Source: Neofusicoccum parvum
Taxonomy: Eukaryota; Ascomycota; Dothideomycetes; Botryosphaeriales; Botryosphaeriaceae
DNA length: 64,000 bases
Direction: 5' to 3'
Assembly: GCA_020912385.1 (NCBI GenBank)
Contig: CP087214.1
Span: forward strand, 1,984,001 to 2,048,000
Made by a program: the position numbers and the translations under genes. Shown here one piece after another: positions 12,520 to 24,043 of this stretch (position 1 is its first letter; every line of letters starts with the position of its first letter). The notes under the pieces were generated by a model. It was not told the DNA's origin. It ran no database searches and saw only the letters and a list, made by a program, of their open reading frames with translations.

Positions 12520-12715
12520 CTGCTGTACACGTACGGGACTTGCAGCTGGCGGTACGACAAATAAGGTTTCGGTTCAACAGTTGCTCCCTCGCCGAGTGGC
12601 TTTGTGCAAACCACGACGGATCGACGAGTCTTGTAGCTGATCGGCAGTCGCAGCGGTCAAACAGCGTCCAAAGTAATCCGTAGCGGGCCCGAAGATACGG
12701 CGCTCTATCAAGACC
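12520..12715. repeat. Diverged repeat, copy B
   Basis: Same orientation as copy A, about 835 bp away, with small indels and scattered substitutions. No terminal repeats or transposase are visible. It could be an old dispersed repeat damaged by mutation or a degraded duplicated gene fragment. Confidence 0.6.
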
Positions 12716-13643
12716 CGGGCCGGATTCGAAACAGGCGCCGTCCTGCGGAGTGAAACATGCTGACTCACAGCAGGCAGATGCAGAATGCGCGTGACGTCGG
12801 GTCAAGTGAGTTGGGATGGCGTGGCTCGCAGGCCGGGACATGTCAGCATCTCAGTCCACCCTGACTCCGCGGCGTCGTATTCGACGCGTCGCCGGCTTGG
12901 CCCCTTTACGGGCGCTCCGCGGAGTCGGTGAGGCGGGGGCCGCGAGGGCACGCGAAATAGGTGTTGCGATGGATGGTGGCCCGTTTGGGAAGTGGTTGCG
13001 ACAGGGCCGCTAAGTCCGCTTCCGCGCGGCAGCCGTCGCGAGGCTTGGGCGACGTTAGTAATGGCGGACGAGGCGCGAGTGGAGAGTGGTGGTGACGGGA
13101 CGACAGTCAGGCCGGGCACTCGGGAGCGCGCTGTTCGGCCGAAGACGCCAAGCGGCGGCGGGCGTGCACAAAGGCGGCTTCCAGAATTTTCAGCGCGCCG
13201 GAGATAGTAAGCGTAACCCCATTAAGCATAATGCCGCCGCAGCACGTTGCTTGTTCGCTCCGGGCGGCTGCTGATTGGCCGCGCCCTCGCGCTGCACCTG
13301 GGCCGAGGAGGCGAGTTATGCACGTAGCCCGGCTTTCTCAGCCCAGGCTGGCCGCGACCGGCACCGGGACGCCCAGCTCCCATGCAGCGCCGCCTGTGCG
13401 CGCCGAGCATTGACATCATCTGAATTAAGTCCGCTCCAGCGCTTCCTTTATAGTGCCGTCCATGTCGCTGCGCTCCGATCTGCCTCCTGCACCCAAGATC
13501 CAAACTATCGACCCAGGGCTGATCCTGCCGCTCGCAATCCCACCACCAAGCCGCCCACCGCGCCCGTCTCCCTCGCGCCCCGCCCGCACAGACACCCGCT
13601 CAGCCCAGCCGCTTTCGGCTCCTCGTTTTCTTCCCTCCCAAGC

Positions 13644-15658
13644 ATGGCGGCCGAGAAGGACGTCGAGTCCGGTCGCCCGGCCCGCATCCCGTGGACGAAG
13701 CAGATCCTCGACCAGGGCGTCGTCAACGACGACATCGTCAACGCATACTACGAGGGTGCCGGCACCAACGAGGACCCTTACATCGTGCAATGGCTCGACG
13801 ACGACCCCAGAAACCCCATGAACTACCCGACCATGGTCAAGTGGGCCATCACCATGCTGGTGGCCGTGGCCACTTTGGCTGTGGCCTTCGTTTCGTCCGC
13901 CTACTCCGGCGGCGTTCGCGAGATCATGGTGGAGTTTGGCGTCGTTCAGATTATTGCGACCCTGGGTATTTCGCTGTTCGTCTTGGGCTTCGCCATTGGC
14001 CCGTTGATCTGGGCGCCCATGAGTGGTGAGTTGACATTTCCCGATGTGGAATCGAGCGAGACAAGTGCTGACAGCCCGCAGAACTCTTCGGCCGCCAGTA
14101 CCTCTTCTTCGGCACCTACATGCTGCTCACCGCCTTCAACGCTGGTGCTGCCGGCTCGCAGAACATTGGCACTCTGATTATTCTGCGATTCCTTGCCGGC
14201 GCCTTCGGTTCCTCGCCCCTGACCAATGCGGGCGGTGTCATCGCCGACATGTTCCCAGCCGCCCAGCGCGGCCTGGCTACCAGTCTCTTTGCTGCTGCGC
14301 CCTTCCTGGGTCCTGTCATTGGTCCTATTGTTGGAGGCTTTGTCGGCCAGACCGTTGGCTGGCGCTGGATCGAGGGCGTCATGGCCATCTTCACCGGCGT
14401 TCTCTGGATCGTCTGCGCCTTCCTCGTCCCCGAGACTTACTCGCCTGTCCTCCTCCGCAAGCGTGCTGCCACGCTCTCCAAGATCACCGGCAAGGTTTAC
14501 ATGAGCAGGGCCGATGCCGAATCAGGCAAGGTGACCATCGGCGAGGCATTCAAGACTGCCCTTTCCAGGCCTTGGATTCTCCTCTTCCGCGAGCCCATTG
14601 TTCTCCTCCTCTCCATCTACATGGCCATCATCTACGGAACACTTTACATGCTTTTCGCCGCCTTCCCGATTGTCTACCAGCAGGGCCGCGGTTGGTCGTC
14701 TGGCATTGGCGGCCTTGCCTTCCTCGGCGTTGCCGTCGGCATGATCGCCGCCGTCATCTACTCCATCTTGGACAACAAGCGCTACATCAGGGCCATGGAG
14801 GCCGCGCCCTCGGGATTCGCCGCCCCAGAGGCCCGTCTGCCCCCTGCTCTCATCGGCTCCATTGCCATGCCAGTCGGACTTTTCTGGTTCGCCTGGACCA
14901 ACTCCCCGAGCGTGCACTGGATTGTTAGTATTATGGCCGGAGCTCCTTTCGGATTCGGCATGGTTTTGGTCTTCCTCTCGATCATGAACTACCTGATTGA
15001 CGCCTACCTCATTTTCGCCGCCTCCGTCCTGGCTGCCAACGCCGTCCTTCGCTCCCTCTTCGGTGCTGCATTCCCGCTGTTCACGACCTACATGTACCAA
15101 GACCTCGGAATCCACTGGGCCTCCACCATCCCCGCATTCCTGGCGCTTGCCTGCGTCCCGTTCCCGTTCCTGTTCTACAAGTACGGCCCCGCCATCCGCG
15201 CCCGCTGCAAGTACGCCGCCAAAGCCGCCGCCTTCTTCGAGAAGCTCCGCGGCCAGGCCATGCAGCAGCAGCAAGCCAGCAGCGAGTCCAGCTCGACTGT
15301 GCAAGACGACGACGCCGAGACCAAGAAGGAGGAGGAGGGCGCGTCCTCGTCGCGCGGCCACACCTCGCACCAGCAGCAGGGCGAGCGCGAGGCGCAGCTC
15401 GAGGCCGAGGCCATCGACTACAGCTACGACGACGAGGAGCACCAGCCCGAGGCCGGCCGCTTCGCCCCGCTCAAGACCGCCACCGGCAGGAACGAGCTGT
15501 CCAAGACCAAGAGCAACGCCAGCATGCGGAGCACGCGCAGCACGAGGAGCGTCGCGTACGAGGCCAACCCGTACGATATCGACCGCGTCAACACGAACGA
15601 GACGTTCAACGCGAAGAAGACGAGGAGTCGCGCCAACTCGACCAAGAGCAGGAAATAG
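13644..15658 (+). CDS. MFS drug/polyamine-type exporter (DHA1 group)
   Basis: Proton-coupled exporter of the plasma membrane. Model: exons 13644-14025 and 14082-15658 with a 56-nt GTGAGT intron; 652 aa, ATG context AAGCATGG. Residues about 55-510 give the 12 membrane segments. The N-terminal block [18 protein letters not shown] is typical of the fungal DHA1 family (Flr1/Tpo-like). The motif-A region reads [19 protein letters not shown] and motif C reads [11 protein letters not shown]. After the last helix comes an unusually long cytosolic tail of about 140 residues (15238-15655), rich in Gln, Ser, Glu and Asp and then Thr/Arg/Ser. It contains QQQ runs and an acidic stretch and is a likely site of phosphorylation or trafficking control. 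The substrate cannot be told. Confidence 0.9.
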
Positions 15659-16694
15659 GCGCTGCGGCTGCGCACTGCACAAAAAAGTTTCTGGATTTGC
15701 TTGCACATATTTTTCTGATTTTAAGCGCAGGAGTTGGTTGGGTTCCTTGGCTACATGATATCCATTGCATGTACAGCGTTTTGGCAGGAATCGATGAAAG
15801 GATGGGTTGTATAGAGCGGGAAGCACGTCTCAGCACCTATGGCGTGACTGACTTACAGACGATGTCTGGAGGTACGATTACGAGTGCTTTTTATTAGCGG
15901 TAATACTTTAATGGGTGAAGGAGAGATACCAGCCATTGATACCAAGGAATTTACACATTTCAAAACAAGCTTGAGACCCACCTTTGAGTTAACATCGATA
16001 TTGAAAGCTGCACTGGAGATCACTCTGACGCCGATCCCAGGAACCGACATCCATTGGATCAGACAGGATCTGCCAAGGACAATCTGACTAACGCATTTCG
16101 GAGACCCAGGGCCGTTGGGAATCCAGTCTTCTGACATGCCGACAGGCGGGTACACCCGAAGAGCTGGCACCGGGATGCGAGCCGGAGACTGCCTCGAAGC
16201 GGGCACCAGGTCCACGGATCCGGAATAGTGGGTGCTGGAAGCATTCGCAAGAGTCGATGCCGCAAAAGCACGTGGGACGATGCGGCATCGGGGCGGCCGG
16301 GGTGTGGCTGGATCTAGATCAGGGGTCGTGCATCGCTTATCCACGCGCTCAAGCAAGCCCAAGCGCATCCTTCTTCCTGCCTCAGCCAGCCCAACTTCCT
16401 TGCCCGGCTATCGCCATGGCTGCCTGCGGCGCCATTCGTCTACTGCTCCCCCTTGGCGCTCCAAACGGGAGCAGTCAGACCCCGCTTGCGGTTAGTTGCC
16501 GCCACTCAATCTCCGCAACTGCAGCTTCAGCGCCTTTTTCATCTTTCATCCGCCTCCGCGTGCCTTAGCTTCTGGCTGTTGAGGTCATGTACTTGCTATA
16601 CATAACCGACGTCCGCGCTCTCTTTTCCCAAGCTTTGCCGCTCCCCTCTCCTTGAAGCGCAGTCACTCTTTTGCCCATCTCACCGTCGCCCATC
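15659..16694. other. Intergenic, GH55 promoter
   Basis: About 1 kb between the MFS and GH55 genes, which run in the same direction. The last 100 bp are pyrimidine-rich (CTCTCTTTTCCC, CTCCCCTCTCC), as in many highly expressed fungal genes, and a TATA-like TATACATAA lies near 16598-16606. Nothing else is recognised. Confidence 0.4.
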
Positions 16695-19409
16695 ATGCGT
16701 GGCGCATCCGCTCTTTTCGCCTTTCTCTCCCTATTGGGCGCGGCTGCCGCCCAAGGCCCGCATTACAAGATCGCCGAGGTGCAGGACCTGGTGGACAGCA
16801 TGCTTGATGACTTCAAGCAGTACACCACCTTCCAAGGCGCCGGAAAGGCGCCGCTGGCCATTGATCCGCACGCAGAGGCTGCCACAGCCCCAACGGGATC
16901 TGACCTCCAGGCTCGGCAGGCTGCCACGTGCGGAACCTACTGGCTGGAGAATGTTAAGCACCAGGGCAAATCGGCCTTTAATACTAATTCTTCCTATGTT
17001 GTGTTCCGGAACGTGAAGAGCTATGGCGCGAAGGGTATGCAATTACCACACCGCAACGAGTTGAAAGATTTAACGCTGATCTATGCAATTTGAAGGTGAC
17101 GGCGTCACGGACGACACTGCAGCGATCAACCGGGCCATGACTGACGGCAACCGCTGCGGCCCCGGTTCCTGCGCGTCCAGCACCACCACCCCGGCCGTTG
17201 TCTACTTCCCTGCTGTAGGTCACTCGGACCGTGCCACCTTTTCAAATGCTCACACCCACTTCAGGGCACCTATGTCGTCTCTTCCTCAATCGTTGACTAC
17301 TACAACACCATCATCATCGGCAACCCCAACTGTCTTCCGACGTTGAAGGCAACCTCCAGCTTCTCCGGGTTCGGAGTCATCGACGGTGACCAGTACCAGG
17401 CTGGGGGTGTCTTGGGCTTCGGTGCTACGAACGTCTTCTACAGACAGATCCGCAATTTGATCATCGACCTGACCGCAATCCCGGCCTCGTCGAGCGCCAC
17501 CGGCATTCACTGGCCGACTGCTCAGGCCACCAGTCTCCAGAACATTGTGTTCAAGATGTCTGACGCAGCCGGAACACAGCACCAGGGCGTTTTCATCGAA
17601 TCGGGTATGTCCTGATCAAACAACAGTTCGCGTGCACTGCTGACGTGCTGTTGGCAGGATCCGGCGGCTTCGCCAACGACCTCGTCTTCTACGGCGGTCT
17701 CAACGGCGCAGTGTTTGGTAACCAGCAGTTCACCATGCGCAACCTCACCTTCTACAACGCCGTCACCGCCATCAACCAGATCTGGTCCTGGGGCTGGACG
17801 TACAAGAGCGTCTCGATCAACAACTGCTCCACCGGCATCGCCATGAACGGCGGCGGACGCACTGCGCAGACCGTTGGATCGGTCACTGTTCTGGACAGCT
17901 CCATCACCAACACGCCCATCGGCATCATCACGGCCCATGACCTGTCGTCGTCCCCGGCCACGGCGGGCAGCCTGATGCTTGAAAACGTACCGCCCTCCCC
18001 CTGAAGCTGCCCGGCACGCATCGCTGACGCCTTTCCAGATCCAGATCAGCAACGTCAAGACCATCGTCAACGGCCCCGGCTCGACGGTCGCGCTCGCCGG
18101 AACCACGGGCACCACCACGGTGGCGGCCTGGGGGCAGGGCCACTCGTACACGCCGTCGGGGCCGACCAACTTCGAGGGCGCCGTCACCAAGACCACGCGG
18201 CCGGCGGCGCTGCTCAGCGGCAGCAAGTACTACGAGCTCTCCAAGCCGTCGTACGCCGACCTCGCCGCGTCCAAGTTCTACTCGGCGCGGACGTTCGGGG
18301 CCAAGGGCGACGGCACCACCGACGACACGGCCGCGCTGCAGAACGCCGTCACCTACGCCGCCTACTACAACATGGTGCTGCTCGTCGACGCCGGCACGTA
18401 CAAGCTCACCAAGACGCTGTACTTCCCGCCGGGCCTGCGCATCGTCGGCGAAGCCTACCCGGTGCTCATGTCGTCGGGCGCCTTCTTCGCCAACATCAGC
18501 GCGCCGCAGCCGGTGATCCAGGTCGGCGGGCGCACCGGTCAGACGACCGGCCGCGTCGAGTGGTCCGACATGATCGTGTCGACGCAGGGCGCGCAGGCGG
18601 GCGCCGTGCTCATCCAGTGGAACCTCGCCGCCCCCGCCGGCAGCCCCAGCGGCCTGTGGGACGTCCACACGCGCATCGGCGGCTTCACCGGCTCCGCCCT
18701 CTCGCTCGCCAACTGCCCCGCCACGCCGTCCGTCGCCGCCACGGCCGCCAACATCAAGAGCGCCTGCATCGCCGCCTACATGTCCATGCACGTGACGCGC
18801 GCGGCCGCCGGGCTCTACGCCGAGAACGTGTGGCTCTGGGTGGCCGACCACGACATCGACGACGCGTCGCTACGCCAAATCACCATCCACGCCGGCCGCG
18901 GCCTGCTCGTCGAGAGCGCCGGCCCCACCTGGCTGGTCGGCACCAGCGTCGAGCACCACGCCAAGTACCAGTACCAGTTCCGCGCCGCCGCCAACGTCTG
19001 GGCCGGCCAGATCCAGACCGAGACCGCCTACTTCCAGCCCAACCCCGACGCCTCCGCCGTCTTCCCCGTCAACGCCACCATCGGCGACCCGGTGTTTACC
19101 AGCGCCACCACGGCGAATGGTGATAACAGGAGCGGCTGGGGCCTCCGCGTCGTGGACAGCAGCGTGCTGGTGTACGGCGCCGGGCTGTACAGCTTCTTCA
19201 GCAACTACAGCACCGACTGCTCGAATGCCCCGGGCGGCCTGTGCCAGACGCGCATCATGAGCGTGGAGGGCAACAGCTACGTCTCCATGTTCAACCTGAA
19301 CACCGTGGGCGCCACGAGCATGATTTCCAGGAACGGCGTGCAGGTTGCGAACTACAAGGATAACTTGAACGTCTACCCCGATACGGTGGCGCTGTATAGG
19401 TCTAGTTGA
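16695..19409 (+). CDS. Secreted GH55 glucan 1,3-beta-glucosidase
   Basis: Hydrolyses beta-1,3-glucan of fungal walls or callose. Model: exons 16695-17034, 17096-17214, 17265-17604, 17658-17986 and 18039-19409; introns of 61, 50, 53 and 52 nt; phase kept throughout; 832 aa. Residues 1-19 form a signal peptide (MRGASALFAFLSLLGAAAA). The two-lobed right-handed beta-helix of GH55 is visible as two copies of the pectate-lyase-superfamily entry motif: SYGAKGDGVTDDTAAINRA near residue 110 and RTFGAKGDGTTDDTAALQNA near residue 460. Family blocks such as HWPTAQATSLQNI, GLWDVHTRIGG and LYAENVWLWVADHDIDD are present. Length and architecture match full-size GH55 enzymes. Confidence 0.95.
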
Positions 19410-19910
19410 GGAGGGTTTGGATGGCGGGTGACGTTATAGTGTCTAATAGATTCAAGTCAGGGACGCTCGTTGTAGCAAAGTAGATGATCTTGCAATGTAG
19501 TGAGATTCTTGGCATGGTGTGGAGAGGAGGGCAGGGGAGGTGCCTGATATAACCTCCTCTCGCGCTAACTACAGATGGACTAGCATACATTCATATGATT
19601 CGCCACAGTTGCATTGCTGGTGAACCGGCTCTTATTCTCGCTTCTGCTTTCCAATCCCAATTGCGAGTTCGAAACAGCCTCGCTGACTCTTCAATTGATA
19701 CGGCATCATTCCTCAAGGCTGATGACAAGAACATTTCTCGATACATGAAGAATTCGAGTCAACGTCGACAGATCTTAAACTTTTTCATGCCTTCTCACGC
19801 CTTCCAACCCCACCTCAACCTCAACCCGCAGAAGCCCCCAAAGCACCAGAAAAACCCCATTTCCCCCCTTCCGAAAAGATAAAAAAACGCCTCAACACCA
19901 ACGCACCCCC
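19410..19910. other. Tail-to-tail spacer GH55 / RSA3
   Basis: 3' regions of two convergent genes. The second half is A/C-rich. No gene or repeat is seen. Confidence 0.5.
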
Positions 19911-20568
19911 CTACCTCTCCCCCGCCGCCATCACCCTCGCCTTCTCGGCCCCCGAAAACACGCCCTCGCCCTGCTGCAGCGCGTGCACCAGCAGCGGCAA
20001 CGCCGCGTCGCCAAAGTCGGGCGCGCCCCGCACGCGCTCCAGGTCCTCGGCCAGCTCCTGCGTGACGGTGCGCAGGTACCAGGAAGGGAAGGCCGCGGCC
20101 GAGACGAACGCGGACGGCGCCGGTGTTCCGTCAGGCTCCGAGGTTGAAGCGTCGGAGGGAGAGGGTGGTGAGGCCTAGGGAGGGGGGGTTAGTGGTGAGG
20201 AGGGAACGGGGAGGGGTGGGTGGACGTACGGCGTCACGTGCGGGGGTGGTGGAAGTGCTCGTCTTCTGCTTTCTGGTGCGGGCGGCGCTGGTGCTGCTGT
20301 CGGTGTCGGTGTCGGTGTCGCTGCTGGCTTCGCTGCTGCTGCTGCTGGAGGACTCGACGACTGCGAGGTGGTGGCGTTAGAATGTAAGGGAAGGGATTTC
20401 ATGAGGCAGGTGTGAGAGTGAAGAAAGTGAGGACGCAATAATATGGAAGGAGTAAGAATGAAAGCTACATGACAAGCTACACATACCCGCGGTGCGAATC
20501 TTCCGGCTCCGCTTTGCGCTGAGCTTGGGTTTGCCGGCGGCAGCGGCTGCGTTGGTTTTGGGAGGCAT
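19911..20568 (-). CDS. RSA3: Ribosome assembly protein 3 (RSA3-like)
   Basis: Nucleolar factor that acts in late pre-60S ribosome assembly with the Dbp6 helicase group. Model: complement of exons 20487-20568, 20230-20360 and 19911-20174; introns of 126 and 55 nt; 158 aa. It starts MPPKTNAAAAAGKPKLSAKR, a basic likely nuclear signal. The middle is a Ser/Asp tract (VVESSSSSSEASSDTDTDSS) partly encoded by a GGTGTC hexamer repeat (complement strand). The C-terminal Rsa3 domain reads WYLRTVTQELAEDLERVR, then APDFGDAALPLLVHALQQG and FSGAEKARVM, matching the family's conserved end. Basic head, acidic serine middle and helical tail is the usual RSA3 layout. Confidence 0.87.
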
Positions 20569-21647
20569 GGCGGTGCCCGTCTGCAGCTGGATGTGGCCGC
20601 ACTAATCGATGCTGAATATTTGCAACACGGCGTGTTTCAGCGCCTCAAGTAAGAGTGTCACAGCGCGAAGGAGATGACGGGTATATTGCGCGCAGCAGGT
20701 GTGCGGGTAAGACGTTCAGTCAGAAAAGAAGTTGCCGCTGAGAAACTTCGACACTGGAGATGCGAGATGCGCTAGTGTGCTTTAGCGCGCCCTCTTTGAG
20801 CCTAGCCTCTAGGACCCACGCTCTGATTGGCTGCTTGCTCTGAACAGCATCTGGATATCGAGACGACAGCAATGCTGTTCTCTGCAGGCACGCTGCTGTC
20901 ATTGGGTCCCGTTGCATATACGAGCAAGAAGTGTATCGCATACCTCAAACGTGTGATGTTGAGCAATCTGATGTTCCCCGTCACTACAAGTTTCAAGAAA
21001 AATGTTTGTAGCTGTAGCCTTACCGAACTCAATTCACTGTGCACAACTGCTTACGGCCACTAAAAATATAATCTCATATTCTGCGCTGTTCTTCAATTTG
21101 GTCCATCCCGAACAGAAAACGCCAGTGGGCAAAACCTGCCATCATCCCCACTACCACCACCCACCTAAGTTGCCCAGCTCCCTGAGCGACGCAGAGCAAG
21201 AGGTCAAGCAAAGCAAGAACTCCGACTTCCCTCGATGACGCGCGGTGAGAAAAAGGGTAGAAACAGCTTCCGTCAGCCAGTCAGCAAATGAACATGCAAG
21301 CAAGTCAACAAGCCCTCCCTGAAGATCGAGCACGCCAGCTTTTCCATGGTTCTTTTTTCTGATATTGATCCTCAATTCACTTTCCTGTCTCGAGTTTCGT
21401 GTACTCTGCTGCGACCTATTCCATAACCCCGCAACCATCCCCAGCTAATAACCTCGTAGTCATCCCTTTCACTTGGAGAAAAGGGGTTGTAGTCTTTGGT
21501 ATAATCATCGAAATAAAAATGAGAAAAAGGAGCCGTTCATTCCATCGCAAATCGTACAAAAAAGAGAAAACTCCCCCATTCGGCTTTTGTTGAGGGTTCC
21601 GAAGGGAGGGCAGAAGACTACAGCGTCTCCTCCCTCCCTTCGTCGAG
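20569..21647. other. Intergenic, RSA3 promoter side
   Basis: 1.1 kb between the RSA3 start and the 3' end of the next minus-strand gene. Open frames are short and lack family resemblance. No repeat or RNA gene is seen. Confidence 0.45.
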
Positions 21648-22712
21648 CTACTGCCTGTCAGCCTGCTCGCGCTCGGCCTGGCGCTCCATCCAGTCGGCAG
21701 CAGTAGCGGCGCCGGCCTGCTGGCTGGCCGAGTGATCGCCCAGCGGCGGCGGGGCCCTGGCGGTGGTGTCGGTGACGCCGGCATCGTACGTGATGCCGTC
21801 GATGCGCTGGGCGTCGCGGACCTGGGCCTCGGTGCTGGGCGTGCTGGCGCCGCTGCCGGCGCTGACGCCCGTCATGGGGCTGGGCGGCGCCTCGCCGCGC
21901 ATGTAGCCGGGCACGGCGCTGCCGGGGGCGGACGTGGCGGCGGCGCTGGCCTTGCCGACGACCGGGCTGCCGATGCCGCCGCTCTGCGCGCGGGCCGGCG
22001 TGCGGGCGCCCTCGCCGAAGCCGACGAGGCTGGCCGCGCCCTCGTCGCTGAAGCCGCCCATGCTCGATGTCTCCATCTCCTGGTCCTCGCTCATGCGGTC
22101 CGCGATGCTCGGGTCGTAGCCCACGTCGCTGCCCGACGCCCAGGTGGTGCGACCGCCGACCGAGCCCGTGGCCGACGCCGAGCCGACGGTGCTGCGCTCG
22201 CGCACGATTTGAGGCTGGTTGTTGGCGTCGAAGTAGCCCTGGGTCGGGGGAATGCTGCCGCTGCTGCCCGTCGGGTTGTGGCCGTACACCGCAGACGAAG
22301 GGTTGAGGTTGGACGGTCGGCCGCCCGTCGCGGCAACGCGCTCCAGGCCGGCGAGTCGCGATATGCGGTCGGCGCGCTCAGCATCGAGTGGGTTCTGGTG
22401 GTGGTGCGGCAGGTGGCCCCGGTGGCCGTCCTTGATGGCAACTGTGCTCAGCTCCGACATGGACGTCGTCGCCGAGTTGGGGGTGCCGCTACCGATGCTG
22501 CTGTCAGCGCGGGTGTTCTCGACACACGTCCGTTCTCTGGCTGGCACCTCGACACCTCGCCGTCCGTGGGCGGTATTGCTGCCTGAGGACTGGGGAGATC
22601 CCACGGGCAAGCCTGGGGCACTGGGAGTATGGGTTGCTTACGGGGCATCTGACGGGGTGACCGGGTCGGACGGGGGCGGCGGCAGGTTGATGAGGGTCGG
22701 CACGTTAGACAT
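21648..22712 (-). CDS. Low-complexity conserved fungal protein (unrecognised)
   Basis: The main exon (21648 to about 22578) gives roughly 310 residues, rich in Ser, Gly, Ala and Thr, with non-random blocks such as PLDAERADRISRLAGLERVA, DPSIADRMSEDQEMETSSMG and DEGAASLVGFGEGARTP. A short first exon at 22642-22712 (ATG in GCCATGT context, MSNVPTLINLPPPPSDPV) ends in a GTAAGC donor. Phase-compatible acceptors lie at 22579 (63-nt intron) or 22501 (141-nt intron); I use the first. A second reading frame between them (PTDGEVSRCQPENGRVSR) also looks coding, suggesting a frameshift; see findings. No domain is known to me; the sequence looks intrinsically disordered. Confidence 0.6.
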
Positions 22713-23496
22713 GGCGGGCAGGGCGCTGGCGAGGGGGATGGACGCGATTGCGGGTGCTGGCGGGCGGTGGTGGGAGTGCGGGGTGGAGTGACTGGGCGCG
22801 TGGAGGAGTGGTGTTGCGGTGGTTTGGCGCGAGTGTCTTGCGGTGGGTGTGGCTGCAGAGGGCGGGAGGCAGCGTGCTCTTTCTTGCGGGCAGGCAGGGC
22901 GTGGTCGCTTGGGCTTTCGCTGTGTGGTCAGCGAGGACGCGGTAGGGCAGCAAGGCAGGACGAGGCGGGCCGCGCGCGCGCTAGAGAGCCAGGCCCATGA
23001 CGTAAGTCGCCCGGCCCTGACGATCTAAGGAATTGCAGTTGCGCCCTCCCTGCACTCGCCGTCCAACATACGCCCGCCTGCCTCAGGTGTGACGTCTGTG
23101 GAGGCTGATAAGCCCCGTGCGTCCTGCGCACATGCCATTGACCCGCCACTGTCGGACACAGCGCGTCTGTCCGCGGCGGAGAGGGCAGCTATGTCATGTC
23201 ACATGGCGGGGCAGAAGCAGCCTTCATCCAAACGCCGGCGCACAGCAAAGGGCGTGGCACCAGAAACATCCAAGCAAGAATTCTGACCGTCGGCGGCAGC
23301 TTACATCTACACTCAGCAATCGCGACACCGCTGCCCAACGCGACGGAGCTGCACGCGATCCCGAAAATCCACACGCACCCCGCGCCCCGCAGACCCTTTC
23401 ATCTCCGCGCCCCACAGCCTCGCATTCCACCACCGTCATCCACCCGCCTTCCACGGAGATCTCTTATCACCACCGCCGCCACCCTCACCTCCCGCC
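22713..23496. promoter_or_regulatory. Promoter region with CRE-like site
   Basis: 5' region of the low-complexity gene and 3' region of the MAPEG gene, both on the minus strand. TGACGTAA at about 22998-23005 fits the ATF/CREB consensus used by fungal stress factors such as AtfA. No gene is supported. Confidence 0.35.
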
Positions 23497-24043
23497 CTAG
23501 AACCCCCAATACCCCCTCACCAACCACGCCGAGTACCCCGCCAGCCCGACCAAGAACCCCTGGCTCCCGTAGAACCCGGTGATGCGCCCCAGCCCCAAGC
23601 TCTTGATCCCCCTGAAGCTCCTCCGCAGCCCGAGCTCCGCGTGCGCGACGCGCAGCACGAAGAACGACGCCAGCGCGTAGTGCAGCGCGCGCCGGCTGCC
23701 GCCGTTGAGCTCGGCGACGGCGGAGAAGAGCAGCGCGAGCGGCACGTTCTCGAGGAAGTTGGCGTGGCACCGCGTCGACACGAAGAGCGGGTCGTCTTCG
23801 GGCGCGGTCGTGGAGGCGATGGGTTTGGCGCGGTCGCCCATGTAGCTGCGGGAGAGGAGGCCGGCGTTAGATGGACGGATCGCGTGCGGGGAGGGGGAGG
23901 GCGGAGACGAACGTGTCGTTTTTGATGCGCTGGTAGGCGATGCGGTTGGAGAGGAAGACGAGGTAGACTGCGAACGGGGCGGTCCAGGTCGCCGTGATGG
24001 GCGCGAGGTTGGGGACCGGGAGGCCGAGGCCGACGGTGACCAT
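23497..24043 (-). CDS. MAPEG-family integral membrane protein
   Basis: MAPEG proteins are small four-helix membrane enzymes, several of them glutathione transferases or peroxidases. Model: complement of exons 23913-24043 and 23497-23845 with a 67-nt intron holding a CTAAC branch site; 159 aa, as expected for the family. It starts MVTVGLGLPVPNLAPITATW and has four hydrophobic segments: APFAVYLVFLSNRIAY, VPLALLFSAVAELNGG, RALHYALASFFVLRVAH and FLVGLAGYSAWLV. The block STRCHANFLENVPLALL is the MAPEG core; Arg-x-x-x-Asn-x-x-Glu is the glutathione-site pattern. The substrate is unknown. Confidence 0.86.

Larger units (their letters stand above)
10818..13643. other. 2.8 kb gene-free stretch with diverged repeats
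   Basis: No supported gene. The left part is the GH45 promoter and the right 500 bp the MFS promoter, including a CT-rich 5' leader before 13644. Two diverged copies of a repeat lie at about 11690-11850 and 12520-12715 and are listed separately. A run of 13 A occurs near 11656-11668. A CRE-like TGACGTCG lies near 12792. Confidence 0.5.

Noticed and set aside
15238..15340. CAG-type microsatellite
   Set aside because: It is coding sequence for the Gln/Ser tail of the MFS exporter, interrupted and in frame.
21732..22586. Long plus-strand frame opposite the low-complexity gene
   Set aside because: It is the GC-rich shadow of the minus-strand coding region, with Ala/Arg/Gly/Val-dominated translation.
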